Assembly: GCF_000421765.1 (NCBI RefSeq)
Contig: NZ_ATXQ01000008.1
Span: forward strand, 62,001-126,000
Source of the DNA: Denitrificimonas caeni DSM 24390
GTDB lineage: Bacteria > Pseudomonadota > Gammaproteobacteria > Pseudomonadales > Pseudomonadaceae
Direction of reading: 5' to 3'
Length of the DNA stretch: 64,000 nucleotides
Shown in pieces: positions 27,580 to 35,433 of this stretch (the first letter of the stretch is position 1; every line of letters starts with the position of its first letter). The notes beneath the pieces are model-generated. The model worked only from the letters and a program-made list of their open reading frames with translations, ran no database searches and was not told the origin of the DNA. The translations under genes and the position numbers were made by a program.

Positions 27580-29187
27580 TTACTGCTTAAAAAAAGCAAA
27601 GTTATCGGCTCGCGCAGCTGGCCAGAAGCGTTGGAAAACAACGTGTTCAGGTAGCTTGGCGTCATTGAGTAAATCGCCGGGTTGCAGATAGGGGTGCAAG
27701 GTTGATAGTGAGCGCACCAAGGTGGGTGAGACACGCCGAATGATGTGCTCAGGCCCCAACTCTCCAGGATGTTTTAGGCCTGCGGCTTCAATCAGTTCGC
27801 GTAAAGTTGCTACTGTGCGTGTGTGAAAGCTGTGCACACGTGTTGCTTTGTCTGGCACATCCAGACTTTGCCAGCGTTTAGGGTTTTGCGTGGCGATACC
27901 GGTAGGGCAGCGGTCGGTATGACAGACTTGCGACTGAATGCAGCCCAAAGCAAACATAAAACCGCGCGCTGAGTTACACCAGTCGGCACCTAAAGCGAGT
28001 GTGCGGGCGATATCAAAAGCAGTAATAATTTTACCTGCTGCGCCGATTTTGACTTTATCGCGTAAGTTGATGCCCACTAGCGTGTTATGTACCAGCATCA
28101 AGCCTTCACGCATGGGTGTGCCAATGTGATCGGCAAACTCTAGTGGCGCTGCCCCCGTGCCGCCTTCAGCACCATCGACCACAATAAAGTCAGGGGTGAT
28201 ACCCGTGCTGAGCATGGCTTTGGCGATGGCAAACCATTCCCAAGGGTGACCGATGGCCAGTTTAAAACCCGTTGGTTTGCCGCCGGATAATTTACGCAAT
28301 TGTGCAATAAACTGCAGTAATTCTTCGGGGGTAGAAAAAGCTGAATGCGCAGCAGGTGAAATACAGTCTTGGCCTTCAGGTACACCACGGGTGCGAGCAA
28401 TTTCTGCGTTAACTTTAGCGCCGGGGAGCATGCCGCCGTGTCCAGGTTTCGCGCCTTGCGACAGCTTTAGTTCAATCATTTTGACTTGATCAAGGGCTGC
28501 GCGTTCGGCGAAGCGTTCAGGGCTAAAAGTGCCGTCATCATTGCGCGCGCCGAAGTAGCCGGAGCCTAACTCCCAAACCATATCGCCGCCGTGTTCGCGG
28601 TGATAGCTGGAAATCGAACCTTCGCCGGTGTCGTGGTAAAACTTGCCCAGACGTGCGCCTTTATTTAATGCGCGAATGGCATTAGGTGATAGCGAACCAA
28701 AACTCATCGCAGAAATATTAAAAATGCTAGCAGAGTAGGGTTGTTGACAGTCAGGACCGCCAATATTGATACGGAAATTATCATCGGTGATTTTTGTTGG
28801 GCTGATCGAGTGGTTAATCCATTCATAACGTGTGCCGTAGACGTTTTGCTCTGTACCAAAGGCGCGGGTTTCCAGTTCAGATTTCGAGCGCTGATACACC
28901 AGTGAGCGCTGGTCGTGGGAGAAAGGCACTTCATCATCATCGGCTTCGACAATGTATTGACGCAACATGGGTCGCAGTTTTTCAAAGAGATAGCGAATAT
29001 GTGCAGCAATCGGATAGTTGCGGCGTAACGTCGATTGGGTTTGGCGTAGATCAATCATCCCCAGCACTGTTAACGCGATAAAGACAGAACTGAGCAGCAA
29101 CCACCAGGGGTTGCTTAAAGCCAATAACAAAGTGATTAAGCTGCCGACAATGGCTGTGGCAAAGACTGCGTAACGTATCACCAACAT
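27580..29187 (-). CDS. FMN-binding glutamate synthase family protein
   Basis: A 535-aa protein with two N-terminal membrane helices (about residues 5-45) followed by a glutamate-synthase central/FMN TIM-barrel domain. GAEGGTGAAPLEF (FMN phosphate loop) and the cysteine cluster C-x5-C-x4-C (CIQSQVCHTDRC, a 3Fe-4S-type ligand set) are visible. It lacks the glutamine amidotransferase domain of GltB, so it is not a complete glutamate synthase. Its physiological reaction is unknown. It stands as a single gene. Confidence 0.9.
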   Translation of the reverse strand: MLVIRYAVFATAIVGSLITLLLALSNPWWLLLSSVFIALTVLGMIDLRQTQSTLRRNYPIAAHIRYLFEKLRPMLRQYIVEADDDEVPFSHDQRSLVYQRSKSELETRAFGTEQNVYGTRYEWINHSISPTKITDDNFRINIGGPDCQQPYSASIFNISAMSFGSLSPNAIRALNKGARLGKFYHDTGEGSISSYHREHGGDMVWELGSGYFGARNDDGTFSPERFAERAALDQVKMIELKLSQGAKPGHGGMLPGAKVNAEIARTRGVPEGQDCISPAAHSAFSTPEELLQFIAQLRKLSGGKPTGFKLAIGHPWEWFAIAKAMLSTGITPDFIVVDGAEGGTGAAPLEFADHIGTPMREGLMLVHNTLVGINLRDKVKIGAAGKIITAFDIARTLALGADWCNSARGFMFALGCIQSQVCHTDRCPTGIATQNPKRWQSLDVPDKATRVHSFHTRTVATLRELIEAAGLKHPGELGPEHIIRRVSPTLVRSLSTLHPYLQPGDLLNDAKLPEHVVFQRFWPAARADNFAFFKQ

Positions 29188-29229
29188 AAAATCTCCAAAC
29201 CTGTTTGAGCGCTGTTTTCTACTGCGTGA

Positions 29230-30102
29230 TTACAGTTGCTGTGCTGAGAAAGTGTCGCACTGACTGACGATGCCTGATTTATAACCTTGGCTAAACCAAC
29301 GTTCACGCTGCGCCGAGGTGCCATGGGTGAATGAGTCTGGCACAACATGCCCTTGTGTTTGCTTTTGTAGACGATCGTCGCCAATCGCTTGTGCGGCATT
29401 CAATGCGTCTTTTAAATCGCCAGGCTCAAGCCAAGCGTGTCGCTGCTGTGCATGATACGCCCAGACCCCGGCCAAGCAGTCTGCTTGCAGTTCTTGGCGT
29501 ACCAGTAAGCCATTGTGGCCCGTTACACGCTCGCCGCGTTTGCGTGCAGCTTGTACGCGAGCGGAAACGCCTAGTAGGGTTTGTACGTGATGGCCAACCT
29601 CATGAGCGATGACGTAGGCTTGAGCAAACTCGCCAGTGGCGGCAAAGCGTTGCTCCATTTCTTTAAAGAAGGACAGGTCTAAGTAAACCTGCTGATCCCC
29701 AGGGCAATAAAATGGTCCCACCGCAGAGTCGGCTAAGCCGCAAGCAGAGCGTACGCTGCCGTTAAATAAAATTAGGCTCGGGTCTTTGTAGGTTTTGCCC
29801 GCTTGCTGAAACAAAGCGCGCCAAGTGTCTTCAGTGTCACCTAAAATAGCGCGGACAAACTCAGTTTGCGCCTCATTACGCGGGGTGGCAGCTTGATTGC
29901 TTGTCCCACCGGTATTGATGCCGCCTTGTTGAATCGCTTGTCCAGCGATGTTGCCGACAATCTGCATGGGATCTTGGCCGCTGAGCAGGCCAACTACCAC
30001 GATGACTGCGACAGCACCTAAACTTAAGCCTTTGCCACCAATACCGCCTTTACCGCGTTGATCAACTACGTTGTCACTGCGACGAGCTTTTTTCCAGCGC
30101 AT
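29230..30102 (-). CDS. ypfJ: Neutral zinc metallopeptidase (YpfJ/KPN_02809 family)
   Basis: A 290-aa protein with a cytoplasmic Arg/Lys-rich start (MRWKKARRSDNVVDQRG), one membrane helix (about 27-42) and an external zinc-protease domain. The HExxH site is AHEVGHHVQ and the third ligand is probably the Glu/Asp in QELQADCLAG. The family is widespread in proteobacteria with unknown substrates. It is single, with ~40 bases to each neighbour. Confidence 0.92.
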   Translation of the reverse strand: MRWKKARRSDNVVDQRGKGGIGGKGLSLGAVAVIVVVGLLSGQDPMQIVGNIAGQAIQQGGINTGGTSNQAATPRNEAQTEFVRAILGDTEDTWRALFQQAGKTYKDPSLILFNGSVRSACGLADSAVGPFYCPGDQQVYLDLSFFKEMEQRFAATGEFAQAYVIAHEVGHHVQTLLGVSARVQAARKRGERVTGHNGLLVRQELQADCLAGVWAYHAQQRHAWLEPGDLKDALNAAQAIGDDRLQKQTQGHVVPDSFTHGTSAQRERWFSQGYKSGIVSQCDTFSAQQL

Positions 30103-30141
30103 AACGAATTCCTTCTGATGCTTGGCTCAATCAATTGTTGG

Positions 30142-30516
30142 TTAAGAAGTATGCCAAGTAATGGTTTCTACGCTGCCATCGGCACTGACTTGCAGCCAAC
30201 GATCAACATCTGCTTCGCCGTCAGTTTCTTGCCAGCTACCTGGAGCACAGCGTACGTTGACTTGCAAATAAGCGGCAGCAGCTTGTGCGCATTGCAGATC
30301 ATCAGACCAAGGTGTGTCAGCACTTTCCAGTAAAAGGCTATGCCATTTACCCACCGCCTGTTCAAAGTAAACAATGGGGATATTGGCGCAGATGCAGCGC
30401 GAGACCCGGCCCTTTTGCTGCCACTGGCAAGGGGCACCAAGGGCGGCAGAGAGCCATGCGCTCAGTGCTTCGCGGTTGCTTTCTTTGATATAAATTTCGA
30501 TATCAGGTTGGCGCAT
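30142..30516 (-). CDS. Conserved-looking protein of unknown function
   Basis: A 124-aa soluble protein without a recognised domain. It begins MRQPDIEIYIKESN and is rich in Trp and Cys in its C-terminal half. The stop-start arrangement (3 bases after rlmA ends, same strand) suggests that it is co-transcribed with rlmA. No signal peptide or membrane helix is seen. Codon use is like its neighbours, so it is likely real rather than a spurious frame. Confidence 0.75.
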   Translation of the reverse strand: MRQPDIEIYIKESNREALSAWLSAALGAPCQWQQKGRVSRCICANIPIVYFEQAVGKWHSLLLESADTPWSDDLQCAQAAAAYLQVNVRCAPGSWQETDGEADVDRWLQVSADGSVETITWHTS

Positions 30517-30519
30517 AAG

Positions 30520-31329
30520 TTAAATTTCCGTTTTTTCAATCCAGTCGTAGCGAATAGCGACGGTCGTCGTGAGCGTTTGTCCAATCACTGCTTCACGTCG
30601 CTCAGCGTTAGCACGCCAGCCGTGTGGCGTCATGGCCAACAGGTCGCTGCGCGCTTGAGCATCATTTAAGGTCAAGCTAAAGCGTAAGGTTTCACTGTGA
30701 GTATGCTGCATTCCTTCAGGAAGCAACTGTAAATGCTTGCTGTCATCATAGCTGCGTACTTCATCATATAACTGTTCACGCAGTTCTTGCAGGTGATCGC
30801 TGCAGGGACCCATGCGTAACAAGGCTCCGCCAGGCACTAATACGCGGTGTGCTTCTTGCCAGTCGAGGGGACTGAAAATACTGGCAATGGCTTGGCAACT
30901 ATTACTGGCTAACGGCAAGCGTGCCATGCTGGCTACCAGCCAAGTGGTCTGTGCATTGCGTTTGCAGGCCTGTTTTACTGCTTCGCGAGAAATATCTAAG
31001 GCGTAACCTTGGCTGTCGGGTAGGGCCTCGGCAATGTGCGCAGTGTAATAGCCTTCGCCGCAGCCAATATCGAGCCATTTTTGTGGCTGGTGTTCTTGCA
31101 TCAAGGCGGCAAAACGTTCTGCTAGCGGCGCGTAATGTCCGCCTGAGAGAAAGTTGCGGCGTGCTTGGACCATGGCTGGGTTGTCGCCCGGTGCGCGGCT
31201 GTTTTTATGCTGAACAGGTAATAAGTTGATATAGCCTTGGCGCGCGCGATCAAAGCTGTGCTGGTAGATACAGCGCAAGCTGTTTTCGTGTGCGGTCAGT
31301 GCTGACTGGCAGATGGGGCAAATAAGCAT
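30520..31329 (-). CDS. rlmA: 23S rRNA (guanine-745/748-N1)-methyltransferase
   Basis: SAM-dependent methyltransferase of helix 35 of 23S rRNA. The 269-aa protein has an N-terminal zinc finger (C4 and C7 in MLICPICQ, then C19 and H23 in LRCIYQHSF), the conserved QGYINLLPVQHK segment, and SAM motif I WLDIGCGEGYY. It is placed as RlmA (guanine 745) because the organism is Gram-negative. The downstream 124-aa gene is probably in the same transcript. Confidence 0.93.
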   Translation of the reverse strand: MLICPICQSALTAHENSLRCIYQHSFDRARQGYINLLPVQHKNSRAPGDNPAMVQARRNFLSGGHYAPLAERFAALMQEHQPQKWLDIGCGEGYYTAHIAEALPDSQGYALDISREAVKQACKRNAQTTWLVASMARLPLASNSCQAIASIFSPLDWQEAHRVLVPGGALLRMGPCSDHLQELREQLYDEVRSYDDSKHLQLLPEGMQHTHSETLRFSLTLNDAQARSDLLAMTPHGWRANAERREAVIGQTLTTTVAIRYDWIEKTEI

Positions 31330-31515
31330 GTCAATTCTCGAGCCCTCTAGGTGCTGGGCTGGATTAAAAATAGGTAATGGGTGTGCTGTGTATTGTGCAG
31401 GACAACTCGCAGCAGCACAGTAAATTCTCTCTACAGTGTAGTGAAACAGCCTGTGTTTTGTAAGCGTTGTAGGGATTACTGCTAGAATGCGCCAGCGATT
31501 ATTGTGAGGTTTTGG

Positions 31516-32328
31516 ATGGATGATTTACGTTTTGGCGGTATTGCGCGTTTATATGGTGTTGACGGGTTAGAACGTTTAGCACAGGCGCATGTTGCTGTGG
31601 TTGGGATTGGTGGTGTGGGCTCTTGGGCGGCAGAGGCTTTGGCGCGCTCTGGTGTGGGCGAAATTTCTTTATTTGACCTGGATGATGTGTGTATCACCAA
31701 TACGAATCGTCAAGCGCATACTTTAATCGATACGGTTGGCCAGGCTAAGGTTGATGTGATGGCGCAGCGTATTCAAGCAATCAATCCTGCGTGTCGGGTA
31801 CATGCCGTGGCTGATTTTGTCAGTCATGAGACGATGGCGCAGTACATTACTGAAGAGCTTGATTTTGTTGTGGATTGCATAGACAGCGTGATTGCTAAGG
31901 CGGCGCTGATTGCGTGGTGTAAGCGCCGCAAGATTCAAATTATTACGACCGGTGGTGCGGGTGGGCAGATTGATCCGACGCAGATTCGTGTGGGTGATTT
32001 AAATAAGACTTTTAACGACCCGCTTGCTTCTCGTGTGCGTTCATTGTTGCGCAGTGAGTATGGTTTTTCTCGTACCGCTGGCCGCCACTACAGTGTGCCT
32101 TGTGTGTATTCGACTGAGCAATTACGTTACCCGAATCCTGATGGCAGTGTGTGTTTGAGTAAAAGTTTTGTTGGTGATGGGGTGAAGCTTAACTGTGCTG
32201 GGGGCTTTGGCGCGGCGATGACGGTGACGGCAAGTTTTGGTTTAGTGGCAGCGGCACGCGCTATCGATAAGTTGGTCGCAGGCGCACGACGCCCTTCAGA
32301 GCGAGCTAAGCCTCCTGTAAGCAGCTAG
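31516..32328 (+). CDS. tcdA: tRNA threonylcarbamoyladenosine dehydratase
   Basis: E1-like ATP-dependent enzyme (CsdL) that cyclises t6A to ct6A at position 37 of tRNAs. The 270-aa protein shows the ThiF/E1 nucleotide loop GIGGVGSWAAEALARSG and DLDDVCITNTNRQ, followed by VVDCIDSVIAKAALI and VGDGVKLNCAGGFG near the end. The ATG at 31516 follows GTGAGG; a GTG at 31504 would place that site inside the gene. No csdA/csdE genes are adjacent. The repeat block follows 31 bases later. Confidence 0.93.
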   Translation: MDDLRFGGIARLYGVDGLERLAQAHVAVVGIGGVGSWAAEALARSGVGEISLFDLDDVCITNTNRQAHTLIDTVGQAKVDVMAQRIQAINPACRVHAVADFVSHETMAQYITEELDFVVDCIDSVIAKAALIAWCKRRKIQIITTGGAGGQIDPTQIRVGDLNKTFNDPLASRVRSLLRSEYGFSRTAGRHYSVPCVYSTEQLRYPNPDGSVCLSKSFVGDGVKLNCAGGFGAAMTVTASFGLVAAARAIDKLVAGARRPSERAKPPVSS

Positions 32329-32359
32329 CTAGCGCACATAATCAAAAAAGTGTTAAGAA

Positions 32360-32531
32360 CGATATGCGCATGCCGTACCTTGTTGGTATCGCTGTTCCCT
32401 CAACGGGTCATCCTGACCCGATTCGGGGCTGCGCCATCCCTGTCTCCGCTGATCGCGACACCAACAAGATACTCGTTGATCAGTGATGTTGTGTGCGGGT
32501 CTGTAGTGCGACTCTTTTAAAGCCAACATTA
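32360..32531 (-). repeat. Repeat unit A, copy A3
   Basis: The 96-bp core at 32376-32471 runs TACCTTGTTGGTATCGC to GCGACACCAACAAGATA. An internal palindrome GGGTCATCCTGACCC is present. The flank GATCAGTGATGTTGTGTGCG is shared with A4 and, as its complement, with A2. Confidence 0.92.
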
Positions 32532-32640
32532 TGTGTTTACTGCTGCTGGAGTTGGTTTACTCCCAAATGCATACCTAGATAGCTACATGCCTGCATTTTG
32601 CGTAGCTGACTCGAACTGCAATAGAGCAAACTCCGCAAAT

Positions 32641-32761
32641 GATCAACGAGTGCTTCGGGGTGGGTGTGGTGAGCGAGTCAGGGATGACGAGCGCCGGAGT
32701 TGAACCCAGGATGGTTTCATCGACGGATTAACACTTACCCCGAAGTGCGGTATGCACAGAC
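32641..32761 (-). repeat. Repeat unit B, copy B2
   Basis: Reverse complement of B1 at 12306-12428, with inverted ends GCTTCGGGGT and ACCCCGAAGT and the central GCGCCGGAGTTGAACCC. The 109-bp linker between B2 and A3 also matches the B1-A2 linker in part (TTGCAGTTCGAGTCAGCT against CTGCAGTACCAGTCAGCT). Confidence 0.9.
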
Positions 32762-32802
32762 TTGTTTATAAGCTTTAGCAAAACAAAGCAAAGCAGCAGT
32801 GG

Positions 32803-32955
32803 CGATATGCGCAAGCCGTACCTTGTTGGTATCGCTTTTCCCTCAACGGGTCATCCTGACCCGATACGAGGCTACGCCATCCCTGGCTCCGCTTGTCGCG
32901 ACACTAACAAGGCGCTCATTGATCAGTGATGTTGTGTGCGAGCACGTAGTACGAC
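32803..32955 (-). repeat. Repeat unit A, copy A4
   Basis: The 96-bp core at 32819-32914 runs TACCTTGTTGGTATCGC to GCGACACTAACAAGGCG. It opens with the same GCGATATGCGCA as A3 and closes with the shared GATCAGTGATGTTGTGTGCG. Confidence 0.92.
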
Positions 32956-33190
32956 AAGCACAGAATTAGCGCGCTTAATAAAATATTCAGACATCTACAG
33001 GTGCGCTGCGTGATCAGCTACCCCGAACTAGCAGTCGAGCGCTGAATAAGTGGTTAAGTACAGCTGCTAAAGTATTGAACTAACACACAGTTTTACCTTC
33101 TTAAGACGGTAGCCAGTCAATAGGGTCGCCTGTTAACATCAAGGCCTTTGCACCCATGAAAGCCGTAAGGCATAAAGTAAGGACAATATA

Positions 33191-33940
33191 ATGAAGTTAC
33201 ATCGTTTAGCGGCTTCGGTTGCTGTATTAAGTCTGGTATTAGCGGGCTGTGATAACAAAGCTGCAGACAGCGCTGACCTAAAAACACCAGCGCAAAAAGC
33301 CTCTTACGGTATTGGCTTAAGCATGGGTAAAAACCTCAGCCAAGAAGGCATGGATGATCTTGATTCACAAGCAGTGGCCTTAGGCATTGAAGATGCATTG
33401 GCGAAAAAAGACCAGCGTCTAACTGACGAAGAGTTAATGGAAGCCTTTGGTTTCTTACAGGCTCGAGCTCAAGAGCGCATGTCTGCACTTAATGATGCAG
33501 CCGCAAAAGCCGGTGCTGATTTCTTAGTTGAAAATGCTAAGCGTGATGGCGTGCAGACCACTGAGTCTGGCCTGCAGTATGAAGTGGTTAAAAAAGCTGA
33601 AGGCGCACAGCCTAAAGTCAGTGACGTGGTTAGCGTTCACTACCAAGGCACTCTAGTTGATGGTTCAGTCTTCGACAGCTCTATCGAGCGCGGTGAGCCA
33701 GTTGAATTCCCAGTAGGTGGCGTGATTCCTGGTTGGGTTGAAGGCTTGCAGCTGATGAAAGTTGGCGAAAAATACAAGTTCTATATTCCAAGCGAGTTGG
33801 CTTATGGCGCGCAAAGCCCAACGCCTGCGATCCCAGCAAATTCAACTTTGGTTTTCGAAGTTGAATTGTTAGACATCGTTGGCCAGCCAGCCGCTGATTC
33901 AGCTGAAAGTGATGAGCCAGCAACAGTGATCGAAGAGTAA
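33191..33940 (+). CDS. fkpA: FKBP-type peptidyl-prolyl isomerase lipoprotein
   Basis: A 249-aa envelope prolyl isomerase of the FkpA/Mip type. The lipobox LVLAGC puts the lipidated Cys at 20. An N-terminal helical dimerisation part (about 30-115) precedes the FKBP domain, with VHYQGTLVDGSVFDSS, GVIPGWVEGLQLM, and LAYGAQSPTPAIPANSTLVFEVELL. The acidic tail (ESDEPATVIEE) is typical of Pseudomonas homologues. FkpA is given by analogy; a FklB/Mip name would be equally fair. Confidence 0.9.
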   Translation: MKLHRLAASVAVLSLVLAGCDNKAADSADLKTPAQKASYGIGLSMGKNLSQEGMDDLDSQAVALGIEDALAKKDQRLTDEELMEAFGFLQARAQERMSALNDAAAKAGADFLVENAKRDGVQTTESGLQYEVVKKAEGAQPKVSDVVSVHYQGTLVDGSVFDSSIERGEPVEFPVGGVIPGWVEGLQLMKVGEKYKFYIPSELAYGAQSPTPAIPANSTLVFEVELLDIVGQPAADSAESDEPATVIEE

Positions 33941-33959
33941 AATCTTCATTGTGCTGTGT

Positions 33960-33987
33960 AAACGCCCTGCTGATGTCAGGGCGTTTT
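33960..33987 (+). terminator. Terminator after fkpA
   Basis: AAACGCCCTG pairs with CAGGGCGTTT around a 7-base loop, followed by TACTTTCT. It lies 19 bases after the stop. Confidence 0.82.
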
Positions 33988-34176
33988 ACTTTCTGCATGT
34001 TATAACGCAAAAAGCCTGAGCTCACTTAGCCTGTATCTATTCCGTGTTTGCTATGAGTTATTGGCAGGCATGAACTAGAGCTCCCGCCTATAATGTATGC
34101 GGTGTGTGGTGAGTATGAATTCTCCAGCGCTGTGGCGTAGTATTGCGCAAGATCTTCAGTCTTTTTGGATAACACT

Positions 34177-34488
34177 ATGAATGTACAAGTGATTGCACGT
34201 GACGGTAAACCTGAATATGCAGTGTTGCCGTGGGAGCAATATCAGCAGCTACTCAAAGATGCTGGTCGCGATAAACCCGTGGTCGAGGCTGCAACAGCCT
34301 TAGCTAGTTTAAGAGAACTTAAAGCATTGCGTGAGCAAGCCGCTTTGAGCTTGGAAGATGTTGCGCGTGAGGCCGGTATCAGTCCGCACTATTTGCAGAT
34401 GATCGAAAGTGGTGAGCGTGAAGTCAGCGATGTATTGAAGCGCACGTTAGCGCGCGCTCTAAAAGTGTCCGGTTGGCAAGATGAGTAA
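34177..34488 (+). CDS. XRE-family helix-turn-helix protein
   Basis: A 103-aa protein in two parts. Residues 1-35 (MNVQVIARDGKPEYAVLPWE...) resemble the start of Phd/YefM-type antitoxin-like proteins, and residues 48-98 form a Cro/CI helix-turn-helix (SLEDVAREAGISPHYLQMIE). The ATG at 34177 was preferred to a TTG at 34165. The stop overlaps the next gene by 8 bases. It may be a DNA-binding regulator of its own operon. No toxin-like partner is recognised. Confidence 0.82.
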   Translation: MNVQVIARDGKPEYAVLPWEQYQQLLKDAGRDKPVVEAATALASLRELKALREQAALSLEDVAREAGISPHYLQMIESGEREVSDVLKRTLARALKVSGWQDE

Positions 34489-34849
34489 AGCGTTGGGGCT
34501 CACTGATGAGCAACGCCGCGGTTTATTCAAGCTGTTGGCAGAGGCTCAGCAGCAGCGAACGGTGGTGACGTACCGTCAAGTGATTGAGCAGCTACAACTG
34601 CCAGCACCTAGTGTGCGTCGGTTAGCTTTGGCGCTCGAGCAATTAGCTTGCACAGATCATACACAAGGCTGGCCGTTACGCAGTGCTTTAGTGGTCAGTC
34701 AAGCACGACCGGCACATCCGCAATTGGGCTTTATTCAATGTATGCAACAACTCGGACGCTTTCAGGGTGTCATAGATGAAGCAACTGTGGCAGCTTGGCT
34801 AGAGGCTGAGTTGGCACATGTGTATCAGTTCAGTTATCCGGAGGTGTGA
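34481..34849 (+). CDS. Unknown protein, XRE-Sel1 operon
   Basis: A 122-aa cytoplasmic protein that I do not recognise. The first half is helical and basic (LTDEQRRGLFKLLAEAQQQR...VRRLALALEQL) and could be a winged-helix fold. The second half has QLGFIQCMQQLGRF and an acidic C-terminal helix. It overlaps the XRE gene by 8 bases upstream and is followed 2 bases later by the Sel1-like gene, so the three are certainly one operon. Confidence 0.72.
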   Translation: MSKALGLTDEQRRGLFKLLAEAQQQRTVVTYRQVIEQLQLPAPSVRRLALALEQLACTDHTQGWPLRSALVVSQARPAHPQLGFIQCMQQLGRFQGVIDEATVAAWLEAELAHVYQFSYPEV

Positions 34850-34851
34850 AT

Positions 34852-35328
34852 ATGTTATTTGCAAAGTTACGCGCGCAAGCCGGTTATAGCGTTGCACGTA
34901 AGCTGTTTAACCAGCGCTGGGCTGTTGAGAATCCGCGAGTGTGGCAGTGGATGCAAGAACGTTTTGCACGTATGAGCAGTTATGACGATGTGTCTGCGCG
35001 AGCGTTCTATGGCCATGTTTTGTTGCATCGCGGACAAGGTTTAGCCGCTAAAAATGAAGGTTTGCGCTTGCTGCGTTTGGCTGCAGAAGCAGGGGATGCA
35101 AAATCCGCTTATCAACTCGGTTTGCAGGCCTACACTGGTACGCTGAATGAATCTGCGAACGCACTCCAAGCGGCGCATTGGTGGGAGTTGGCTGGGCGTG
35201 CTGGACATCCCTTAGCTTTACAACGTTTATTGGCGTTGTACGAGCAGGGCGGACCACAATTAGTGGCCAGCGCTGAGGATGCAGAGCGCATTAGACGGCA
35301 ATTGGCGCTCGAGCAGGGCTTAGCTTAG
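34852..35328 (+). CDS. Sel1-repeat-like protein
   Basis: A 158-aa protein with Sel1/TPR-like repeats: EGLRLLRLAAEAGDAKSAYQ and AAHWWELAGRAGHPLALQRL are two successive helical pairs of about 36 residues. Such proteins act as protein-protein scaffolds. The ATG at 34852 has GGAGG 7 bases upstream; the GTG at 34846 overlaps the previous stop and is too close to that site. It is the third gene of the XRE operon. No signal peptide is seen. Confidence 0.82.
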   Translation: MLFAKLRAQAGYSVARKLFNQRWAVENPRVWQWMQERFARMSSYDDVSARAFYGHVLLHRGQGLAAKNEGLRLLRLAAEAGDAKSAYQLGLQAYTGTLNESANALQAAHWWELAGRAGHPLALQRLLALYEQGGPQLVASAEDAERIRRQLALEQGLA

Positions 35329-35376
35329 GCTGCAGCAACGTGATCATCAGAGGCATTATTGCTTTTTTATTACAGA

Positions 35377-35411
35377 AACAATTATCCCGCCAATCGGCGG
35401 GATAATTGTTT
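35377..35411. terminator. Inverted repeat between the Sel1 gene and prc
   Basis: AAACAATTATCCCGCC pairs with GGCGGGATAATTGTTT around AAT. It lies between convergent stops and probably serves both strands; the T run is short, so efficiency is uncertain. Confidence 0.75.
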
Positions 35412-35433
35412 AAGCGTTAAAGTTCAGGAAAGT

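Larger units (their letters stand above)
32329..33190. repeat. Gene-free composite repeat block, locus 2 (inverted copy), plus fkpA leader
   Basis: No convincing gene lies in these 862 bases. 32360-32955 carries A3, linker, B2 and A4, the reverse complement of the block at 12161-12672. 32956-33190 is unrelated and leads into fkpA, ending in a TAAGGA ribosome site. Confidence 0.9.

Noticed and set aside
28704..29054. 116-codon frame inside the glutamate-synthase-like gene
   Set aside because: Same-strand shadow in another frame of a well-supported 535-aa protein.
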